Source of the DNA: Ooceraea biroi
Lineage: Eukaryota; Arthropoda; Insecta; Hymenoptera; Formicidae
Length of the DNA: 64,000 bases
Assembly (NCBI RefSeq): GCF_003672135.1
Contig: NC_039515.1
Span: 9,362,001 to 9,426,000 of the forward strand
Reading direction: 5' to 3'
Numbering within the stretch: the first letter of the stretch is position 1; the number at the start of each line of letters is the position of its first letter. Shown piece after piece: positions 56,368-64,000 of this stretch. The position numbers and the translations under genes are program-made. The notes beneath the pieces are model-generated. The model did no database searches. It had not been told where the DNA came from and saw only the letters and a list, made by a program, of their open reading frames with translations.

Positions 56368-56509
56368 GTGTCTGACATGAGGCGGGGACAGTAGGCATAT
56401 CGTCGAGATATGTTCGCACCTACCGCTGTAATCAGAAACTGACCGTTATCGCGTCGCGCGAACGGCTCACCGTTTGTTACGCCTACTGTCCCCGCCTCAT
56501 GTCAGACAC
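56368..56509. terminator. Perfect 29-bp inverted repeat between convergent genes
   Basis: 56368-56396 and 56481-56509 are exact inverses (GTGTCTGACATGAGGCG start), separated by 84 bases. It sits where integrase (plus) and polymerase (minus) transcripts meet. It could be a foldback MITE or a bidirectional 3' end structure; the loop holds a second small palindrome CATATCGTCGAGATATG. Confidence 0.6.
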
Positions 56510-56642
56510 TCCTACCCTATATATTTATATACTTTTATAGGCAAAGATATAAGACCATGTACTACTGTGTATTATGTTTATTACGATGAATGAATATAGT
56601 ATCATATACACAATGTGTTCTCTCGCTTTCCCCTCGTGCATG

Positions 56643-59053
56643 TCACTGTGGAATGGCGTAATGCCACCACGGGAGGGTGTTGGTGCGGTCGGGTACGATG
56701 TACCGCTTGTCGTCGTGCGGGCTGAGGCGAGCTTCGTCTCCGCTACGGTGTAGACCCGATGGAGCTTTGACTGAATGCGCGACTGTTGGCGGGTCACCTC
56801 CACCGATTCGCTCAAACAGCGCGCGTAGTCGTCGAACGTTATCGTTCGCCCCACGACGCTCCTGCACACACCCTTGATCTTCTTCGTATCCTTCTTTCCG
56901 CACACCCTCAGCGCGTACATCTTCGCCCTCAGCCCGATGAATTCGGTCATGACGGCGCCGTTGTTCTCGTCCTTCATGAGCCCCGGTACCTTCTTGTTCC
57001 GCTGTGGCATGTCGTACGCGTTGTCCGCCGGATAGTCGCTCGTGTCGAAGCGTGCGATGTCGCGCCTCATGTCCGCGTACGCGTCCTCGCACTCGATGCG
57101 GTATATCAGACTGTCCGTGTCCGTGTATATGATCCGACACTTGTCACCGTACAGCGGAGCCATGTAGTCGTAGTGGAACTCGTAGAGGCGCGTCTTCAAG
57201 ATGTCCAGAATGCACATGCCCACGTATATCGGCCGGTTGAACGTGGCCTTCAGCCTGCGAAGCTCCACGGCGAGGAGATTCTCCCCGAACACGGCCTCGA
57301 TGATGAAGTGCGCGTCGTAGCCGGAGAGATTGTGGAATATCACGGGGATAACGTGCGAGTCCTTATAGTTTAGGTTGCACGCCGAGTGCGCCGGGCCTCT
57401 GTAGCGGCCGGTCAGGTGGCAGTGATCGCGCACCCGGGTGTCACCCGCCGCGAACGGTTTACCGCACACGTGGTACCGCGCTGCATCGCGAAGTTCCTCG
57501 CACTGCTCCGGGGTGAGGTCCCTCATGGACACGTTGGACGCGAGGATCGTCTTGACGCACCGCGCCAGTTCGCCGAGCTCTCCGACGAACCACGACACGC
57601 AGTCCTCCCCGCGATGCGTTCTGTACGCGGACAACGACTCGTCGTACGCGCAACGCACGTAGTATCCCACGCTGAACGCCCTGTGCCGTTGATACGCGCC
57701 AGCCGCCGCCGCATCCTTCGCCTGCTCATTCTTCCCCAACATGCACTCGAGATCCGCGTACACGACGAACGGTGCTCGCTCCTTTCTCTTATAGTTTCGG
57801 AAGGCTAGCAACTTATCGTTCTCGCTGGGCAGGGCTATCGCGCAGTCGATGATATGTGCTGCCAGCCGCTCCTCGGTTGGGAAGTAGTGTAGGCACCTGC
57901 GTAAACGTTATGATTAGGTTTGTGATAAGATGTAGGATATTGTTTCTACGACATCTCACCGATCGCAGATGTACTTTCGGTGCTGTTTCCTGCTGCATTG
58001 GGCGCTAACCAGGCGCAATAGATCCCTGATCCACGCGAAGTGTCCCGGCTGCTCCGCGTGGCTGTCGGGCACGTACAGCAGGTTTACATGTCTGTCGCGC
58101 TTGCAGTCGGTTAGCCGCAGCGGAACGATAACCCCTCGCCTGTTATCGTCATGCTCAGCGAATACGTTTATCGATATGTCGTTCCCGCGCTCGAACCTGC
58201 CGATCTGGTCGAGCGTCATGGGAAATTCTATACCGCTTACGTCTAACACTGTTGTGTAATCGGGGTAATGTACCGTTCTATCCGCGTGTGTGGCGCTTTG
58301 ATATAGAGCGGCGACTACCGCCCACGCGAAGCATGCGTTGTCCTTTGCTCGCACGTTCACCACCGCTCGTTTCACCTGTATCGCGCGCGGTATATCGATG
58401 ACACACCCCGCGCGCATGGGGTTGTATCTGTTCACGTTGACCGTTAAGTTCAGTATCTTGGACAACGCCCACCCACTGTCCCGCTCTTGGAATTCGTCGA
58501 GAGACGCCAGAGTGATCTCCATCACGTGCTTGTCGTACCACTCGCGAAGGTCGGAGGTGGGTAACAGTCCGTGGTTTCGCGTGGCGATCGTTTTCACCAC
58601 CGTCTTCTCGCCTGCTACGAACTCGGCGTTGAACGCGGTGTTCACCTTCACACCGTTCAATGTAGCGAGGCTACCGCGCACGCGCTCGATCACCACGTCC
58701 CTGGCATCCTCGAGAAATCGGCGCGGCTCAACGTGGCTGTCGTTAACCACCGCACCGGTGAGCACGCGATTCCTGAACGCCGTCTCCACCTCCATCCAGG
58801 AGAGTCCACTCTGCTCGCCGAGTCCCGCACCCACGTACTCGAATCGCCGTCTCAGACGGCTCCTCACACCCTCCAGGCGCGCGATTTTAGCAATCGCGGA
58901 GACTACCCGCCCGGTTACCGACCGCGTGCTTCCCACCCGACGACACTCTTCCCGCAATGTTCGCAGGTACTCCTCGCACTTAAGTTCCCACTCGAAGTAC
59001 GCGCATAGCGTCTTGACGCGCCCGGCGAGCTCGGTGAGCTCGCGTTCATCCAT
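56643..59053 (-). pseudogene. Polinton DNA polymerase B, spliced, internally deleted
   Basis: Exon 1 is 59053-57960, exon 2 57896-56643, joined by a 63-base GT-AG intron (57959-57897) in the region encoding YICDRCLHYF. Exon 1 has the family N-terminus (RDSGWALSKILNLTVNVNRYNP). Exon 2 carries the exonuclease motifs VVYADLEC and FHNLSGYDAHFI and the HCHLTGRYRGPAHSACN finger, then jumps from AVFGENLLAVELRRLKATF directly to NRPIYVGMCILDI. The palm motifs with the first catalytic Asp (SLYPS-type) and the conserved Lys motif are missing, although YTDTDS is present. A frame change near 56725-56735 then shifts the tail, whose proper end is LPWWHYAIPQ at 56643. The enzyme would have replicated the element from a protein primer; this copy cannot. 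Confidence 0.85.
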
Positions 59054-59077
59054 CGTCTTGGTGCAGGGTCGGGTTTT

Positions 59078-59734
59078 TTATGGTTCAGCGCACTTGCATG
59101 CCACCCGATAACACAGTGTGCAATGTCCTACTGTATGTAGAACATCGTGGTAAATCGACTTCAACGCGCAATAGTTGAGCGGTATACCCTCGTAATTTTT
59201 ACTCTCCTTCTCATATTCCGTGGTTGGTAATGGTGGAGGGTCACATATATTATAGTAAAAACCCTCCAACACTATCAGTTCGCAGTACCGTCCGTTGCCT
59301 GTGGGAATCGACGCGTACAACACGTCACGGTGGACCTTGACCTTGCTACTCCGTATATCCCTCACGTGGAATTTTATCTTGCTAACTATATCCCTCACGT
59401 GAATACGGTAGTCATCCGTGCATGAATAACTATCTTTGTCTTCGATCTTACATTCTTCCAGCATCTGTCTGTACACTGTCCATCTTACGTAATAAGGCGT
59501 CTTATCGATAGTCCCCTTCTGAATTACAACATCTTGTTTCACGGAACGTTCACAGGTTCGACGTATACCGGCCTCGCGATCGCGCAAAAACTTCGCTATC
59601 GGGACTCGTTGAACGTCCCTGAATACAGTTTCTTGTGCGCGATCTTCCGCCAGAACGTCTTTGACATCTAACTCCAAGCTGTCCTTAACGTGGTGATCAT
59701 AACACCAATAGGAATCATGCTCTTCCATCGCCAC
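59078..59734 (-). CDS. Hypothetical Polinton protein upstream of polymerase
   Basis: Open frame of 218 residues with start MAMEEHDSYWCYDHHVKD, a central charged part (VRDIVSKIKFHVRDIRSSKV) and a C-terminal Cys/His segment (CALKSIYHDVLHTVGHC, then CYRVACKC) that could bind zinc. It lies 24 bases upstream of the polymerase start on the same strand, next to the right terminal repeat. I do not recognise the family. It looks intact. Confidence 0.6.
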   Translation of the reverse strand: MAMEEHDSYWCYDHHVKDSLELDVKDVLAEDRAQETVFRDVQRVPIAKFLRDREAGIRRTCERSVKQDVVIQKGTIDKTPYYVRWTVYRQMLEECKIEDKDSYSCTDDYRIHVRDIVSKIKFHVRDIRSSKVKVHRDVLYASIPTGNGRYCELIVLEGFYYNICDPPPLPTTEYEKESKNYEGIPLNYCALKSIYHDVLHTVGHCTLCYRVACKCAEP

Positions 59735-59877
59735 GATGTTGCACTATGTAACTGAACATGTTCATACGTGTCCAATCGTATAAGCGTATATAAAGGTAGT
59801 GCTGATGTTGCACTATGTAACAATACCGCAGCCGCCATTTGCGCTACTGCGCAGTTTCGGGGCGCGTTCCGATTCGC

Positions 59878-60540
59878 CTAACCTTGAACATGTTCGTGCA
59901 GGTCCAAGCGTATATAAAATTGTGCTGATGATGCAATAGGTAACAATAGCGCTGTACCACACGTTACAATATACGAACCCCCCCACTGCTGATTCATCCC
60001 TCCGATCTGAACATGATACTCCTGCTGAGTCAGCCTGACCTTGAACATGTTCGTGCAGGTCCAAGCGTATATAAAATTGTGCTGATGATGCAATAGGTAA
60101 CAATAGCGCTGTACCACATGTAACATTATACGACCCCCCCTCCCGCTTGCTGATTCAGCCCTCCGATGTGAACATGATAAGCGCTGTACCACATGTAACA
60201 TTATACGACCCCTCCGCTGATTCAGCCTCCGATGTGAACATGATGCCCCTGCTGACTCAGTCTGACCTTGAACATGTTCGTCCAGGTCTACGACGACCCC
60301 CCCTGCTGACTCAGTCCTCCCTGCTGATTCATCTCTCCAATGTGAACATGATACCCCTGCTGACTTACCCCCCGTGATCTTGAACATGCCCCTCTCCCTG
60401 CTGACTCATTCCCTCCCCCTGCTGACTCAGCCCCCCTGCTGACTTAGCCCCCTCCCCCTCCCCCATGCTGACTCAGCCCCCTCCCCCCTCCCCTCGCCCC
60501 CTCGTTGCCCCTGGGTTAGAGCTGGCCCTCTATATCTACT
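59878..60540 (-). repeat. Right terminal inverted repeat of Polinton, internally amplified
   Basis: The outer part mirrors 45142-45502. A 150-base module (ACCTTGAACATGTTCGTGC, GTATATAAAATTGTGC, ATGATGCAATAGGTAAC) occurs in tandem at about 59881-60030 and 60031-60170, with a shorter piece near 60180-60300 and a decayed copy near 59745-59830. Each module contains a TATATAAA TATA-like motif. It ends TATATCTACT at 60540. Confidence 0.85.
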
Positions 60541-60710
60541 CACTAACACACATGCATCAGCGTATCTTCCACTAGATATTGAATTCGGCGTATTCGGCAA
60601 TAGCGCAAAAGACGTAAAATAACTAGACGGAAGCTGATATTCAAACGGAACGATGTGATTGGTTAGCACAGGTTACGCTTACGCAAGTTACGCTGTGTAG
60701 GGAGACACCC
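60541..60710. mobile_element. Right end of a second Harbinger-type element (TAA flank)
   Basis: The last 40 bases (GGTTACGCTTACGCAAGTTACG, ending GACACCC followed by TAA at 60711-60713) match the right end of the 20492-28350 element over most of their length, with divergence near the very tip. Sequence from 60541 (CACTAACACACATGCATC) matches 28192 onward. The Polinton right end abuts it. Confidence 0.75.
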
Positions 60711-60713
60711 TAA

Positions 60714-61990
60714 CTTATTGGATATATTTTATTTACTCATATTTATGTGTTTGTAACCCAGGCAGTACATGTTAGCCTAATATATGTTTCTTAGACGTAT
60801 CTAATGTCTAAGAAACATAAAGTACCATTTAAGAAACGGTTTAAATAGAAACCGTTTTTAGACCTAAATTTTAAAAACGTATTTTTCACGTTTCCACAGA
60901 AACGAAAAATGTGTTTTATTAAATTGATTCGAAATTATATAATTAATATAGAAAAAATAGTAATTTCTACTTAATTTGCGAGTATTAATTATTTTTACAT
61001 CATACGTTTCAATGTACTCGATTATGGAACAAGAGACAAAAATCAACACAAGTGTATGTGTTGATTTCCGCGTCTGATTCACCAAGCGACCGATAGATGG
61101 CCAGGCCAGGCGTGACGTTTTCGCAAGAAACATTTGCGTTATCACCTTATAAATAACCATCCGGAAAACCGATCCAGTACTCTTTTCTTTTGAAACTTTT
61201 TCATAAAATACACATGAAATGAATAAATAAAATATGTGCAACAAGTATGAATAATTAATCAATTTCTTAATATTTGTAAGTAAAGTTAAATTTCTAAAGA
61301 AAGAAACAAAACATCCAGTTAACGTCTATCTTTCATCCATCAAAGCTCCTTTAACTATCTACGATTGCTCTATATTACATCCACGAAACATTTATGGATA
61401 CGTCTAATGGAGGTTGTATGGACGTTTCAAATGCGGAACTATGGATGTCTAGTCGATGTTTACTGGATGTAGACGTCTAATGGAGGTTTCGAATCTCCAT
61501 GATGGACTTCTAGTGGACGTCCATTGGAGGTTTTTGTTCCGTGTGGGACATGACAGTAATATTTCGGAAACATTGCACAATCATAATTTGTAATTAATTA
61601 CTATTAATTATAATTCATTTTATTAAAACATTGGAGTCTTCCTATCCTAACGAGATTCGTCCAAATCTATTCGACCAATAATGTGTGATGACCAGAATCT
61701 GAGCTCGGTAATATGCACATGCGGTGTTTGTCTCTTTCGACTATCTAAAGAACATGGTGATTGTACGACGCGAGCATCATTCTAAAAGAAAGTAGTTACG
61801 TAAAAGAAAAAGGTAAGTACTTTTTTATAATATTATGTCTAATTATAGCACTTGTGTGCTGTTAAAATCTTGTATCTATTAATTATAATAGAGAATCACT
61901 CTATTTGCCTATCTCACGGTTTATAACACTATAACCTCAAAATTATGGAAATTTATTAGAAAACTGCATATTAATAGTTGTAATATTTTT
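60714..61990. other. AT-rich region with a variable TCTAATGGAGG repeat
   Basis: 61395-61545 holds repeated GACGTCTAATGGAGGTT-type units (about four, imperfect). A short piece at 61215-61279 (AATATGTGCAACAAGTATG) recurs almost unchanged at 62662-62730. No gene recognised. Confidence 0.5.
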
Positions 61991-62010
61991 AATAACTTTT
62001 TCTGTTATAG

Positions 62011-62252
62011 AAGCTGTTCGTGAAATACACAATCATGCCACTAATGCAGAAATTGCTGAATGCATTTCCAAGTGGCTTGCTCAAGCTCCGGTTAGGATTG
62101 AGAGATCAAAGTATGTCATTTTACATATAATTCTATACATACTTGCAGTATGTATATTTTTATGTACTTTTATGCTAATATATGAATTTTAATTCCTATT
62201 TTATTTTTATAGGCAACATACAAACAAAAACGATGAAGATTCAATTATTTAA
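62011..62252 (+). CDS. Last two exons of an unidentified gene (partial)
   Basis: An exon 62011-62110 (TTCTGTTATAG acceptor, GTATGT donor) and exon 62213-62252 join in frame to read AVREIHNHATNAEIAECIS, then KWLAQAPVRIERSK, QHTNKNDEDSII and stop. A poly(A)-like signal AATAAAAATA follows at 62400. No upstream exon is identified with certainty; a donor near 61812 (AAAAAGGTAAGTAC) may belong to it. I do not recognise the protein. The evidence is splice-site quality and codon phase only. Confidence 0.45.
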
Positions 62253-63028
62253 TTAAAGGAAAAATAATATCTCAAGAAGAGGATTTTTAAGTTTTTTTTA
62301 TAAAGAACAGTTACTTTTTTTATAACAAACATAGAGAAAATGTTTATTTCATTTTTTATTACTATTGTTATATTACATATAATTGTCTATTTATGTTAAT
62401 AAATAAAAATATTGAAGTTATATCAATAAAAATATTTAAAGTATACAATAATGAATAATTATAATTATTGCAAATTCATTACATTGCAATATTATTATGA
62501 CGTTTCGTTGCAATGTTCCGAAAAGCGGACATTTTCACATTCCTGCAATCCCATATCAATGCTGCAGAAACATTTCGCAGTGAATTTGCAATGTTGCTAC
62601 GTTGCGGTGGAAGATTCCTACAATATATATGCAATCTTTGCGTGCTGTATGGGTTATACACATAAAATGAGTAAATAAAATATGTGCAACAAGTATGAAT
62701 AATTAATCAATTTCTTAATATTTGTAAGTAAATCCATACAGCACAAGATCGTTCTATGATCATTCATAGAATACTATCGGAGAATGTTTAGAATATTCTC
62801 ATATAATGCTACAGAGTTTCTGTGAACCTTCCATGGAACATTTGAAGTAGACAAAAATTCACATTCTCTGAATGTTTTATAAATATTCTGTAGCATATTC
62901 TATGAACATTTTGCGTATGTTTATGGACTGTTTCTATATATATTCTATAGGATATTCTATCACTCTAAATAATAAGTGTTAGAAATTTCAAACACTTTCG
63001 TTGTCGCCGTTTTCAAGATGTTTATTAA
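62253..63028. other. AT-rich intergenic sequence
   Basis: Includes the 62662-62730 duplicate of 61215-61279 and poorly conserved ATTCTCATAGAATATTC-like stretches. No feature supported. Confidence 0.4.
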
Positions 63029-63260
63029 TCTATATATATATATATAAGCCAAATACCACTCACTCACTCATCAACGTGCAGCCCGAACCACTGCACCTAT
63101 CGACTTGAAATTTTAAGGGTATATTCCTACTATCACGTAGGTGCTCACTAAGGAAAGGTTTTCTGAAATTCCACCCTTAACGGGTGAGAAGGTGTAAAAT
63201 GTGTTTTTATTTAATTCTACACATAAATATCGCGGGCGAAGCCGGGACGGGGGATGCTAG
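63029..63260 (+). mobile_element. Short non-autonomous Helitron, 232 bp
   Basis: Starts TCTATATATATA after A, ends GGGATGCTAG before T, the A/T target and 5' TC / 3' CTAG of Helitrons. A GCCGGGAC-type GC-rich hairpin-like sequence (GCGGGCGAAGCCGG) lies 10-25 bases before the end. Non-coding. Confidence 0.75.
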
Positions 63261-63261
63261 T

Positions 63262-63480
63262 ATACAGGGTGAGTCAGAATAACCTTTTATCATTAAAGCC
63301 ACATAATCTTGAGTGAATTGTGAATCACTTCTTCCTCTTGCAAAACTTTATCGGAAGCTTATTTTCAAGATATAAATGAAAATAATGAGCGTACCACAGG
63401 TCGGATACAGGAGGCAGGCAGGGGCGGCGCCACTCATTAATGACGCGGGCGTTGACTTGGAGTGCAATTGGGTAGTTGCT
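63262..63480. repeat. mariner-type end fragment
   Basis: Begins ACAGGGTGAGTCAGAATAACC, resembling terminal repeats of Tc1/mariner MITEs (compare CAGGGTGTCTCAGACC at 18979). No second end is seen in the window. Confidence 0.45.
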
Positions 63481-64000
63481 GCACTACGCAAGTTATATTC
63501 CAATAATCATTGTCAGTAGTGAAAATGTAGTTTATGCTACAGAACACAAACTGGCAATAATTGTGGAAAACAGCTACACAATGGTACGCGCACACACATG
63601 CGAAGCATGTTTTGCTAATCTTTCTCTTTCACACTTATTCATATTATTCTCCTTTTTATTCACACTTCACTTTACTTCGCTTCACTTTACTTTTATTTTA
63701 CTTTATTTAACAGTCACGCACTTGAAACGCACGTGAAACTTTATTTGTAAACAAACGGAATCACGGTGCAACACAAGACATGCACCGGTATCGTCATTGA
63801 GTGTAGAAGTGCGCGCCATCTCTGAACGCCCGACGCGTATCTTTCCGGAACCGATTCCGATACTCGGCATTAAAGCTAAGATCGCGGCAGCGTGCGTCAA
63901 CAAATCAGGCAACTTGCGGCAGGCTTCTAAGTGGTTGACGCACGCGTTGCCGCAGCTAATTTTACGCGCGAAATTCTTGCTTCTTCTCTGCATATTTATT
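63481..64000. other. Intergenic sequence, window end
   Basis: Contains CTTCACTTTACTT-type low-complexity sequence near 63660-63710. Frames here carry no recognisable motif. Confidence 0.4.

Larger units (their letters stand above)
45142..60540. mobile_element. Polinton/Maverick element, about 15.4 kb, partly decayed
   Basis: Terminal inverted repeats begin AGTAGATATA on both sides and enclose genes for polymerase B, chromodomain integrase, packaging ATPase, protease, both capsid proteins and accessory proteins, the defining Polinton set. Size is in the usual 15-20 kb range, and the interior is clearly GC-richer than the AT-rich flanks. The 6-bp target duplication typical of Polintons is not seen (TAAGGC left, CACTAA right). 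A 958-bp solo LTR is inserted. Intact: integrase, ATPase and several small ORFs. Broken: polymerase, protease, phospholipase-like, both capsid genes and two plus-strand genes. Confidence 0.95.

Noticed and set aside
45136..60546. Polinton 6-bp target-site duplication
   Set aside because: TAAGGC on the left and CACTAA on the right do not match, so I could not support it.

Overview
The window is nuclear DNA of a hymenopteran insect, most likely an ant. Evidence is an intact multi-exon insect odorant receptor, a (TTAGG)n telomeric-type array, GT-AG introns, AT-rich intergenic DNA and a dense load of arthropod transposable elements. Three runs of exactly 100 N (16807-16906, 29701-29800, 42538-42637) are scaffold gaps, so order across them is not guaranteed.

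Layout. 0.4-5.2 kb holds the only ordinary host genes I can support: a two-exon zinc-ribbon gene resembling the N-terminus of the SUMO isopeptidase USPL1, and a six-exon odorant receptor of 440 residues. 5.2-11.4 kb is gene-poor, with an unusual crowd of unrelated microsatellites and a poly(A)-linked minisatellite. 11.4-16.8 kb is a (TTAGG)n array directly followed by a degenerate R1-clade non-LTR retrotransposon (tandem 5' UTR repeats, Gag with zinc knuckles, endonuclease), cut by a gap. 17.5-20 kb has a decayed mariner and foldback MITEs. 20.49-28.35 kb is bounded by perfect 38-bp inverted repeats with TAA duplications (PIF/Harbinger signature) and is packed with nested foldbacks, including a 1.47-kb palindrome carrying two mirror copies of a small zinc-finger gene. 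30-34.8 kb is a decayed Ty3/Gypsy element on the minus strand, next to a 940-bp solo LTR. 39-42.5 kb is a purine-rich LINE interrupted by an 887-bp solo LTR with a 5-bp duplication. 43.1-44.7 kb has piggyBac-like and Harbinger transposase remnants.

The main object is a Polinton/Maverick (45142-60540, about 15.4 kb) with inverted terminal repeats starting AGTAGATATA. It carries a protein-primed-type DNA polymerase B, chromodomain integrase, packaging ATPase, adenain-like protease, phospholipase-A2-like protein, major and minor capsid proteins, and several unknown genes, one of them spliced. Integrase and ATPase are open; most others are broken: polymerase lacks its palm, protease is fused to the phospholipase by deletion, the major capsid gene is frameshifted, and the minor capsid gene has a stop plus a 958-bp solo LTR inserted. 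It lies next to a Harbinger right end (60541-60710) of the same family as the 20.49-28.35 kb element.

60.7-64 kb is AT-rich with the last exons of an unidentified gene, a complete 232-bp Helitron-like element and a mariner-type end. The Polinton genes together make a virus-like module (replication, integration, packaging, capsid), here a decaying copy.
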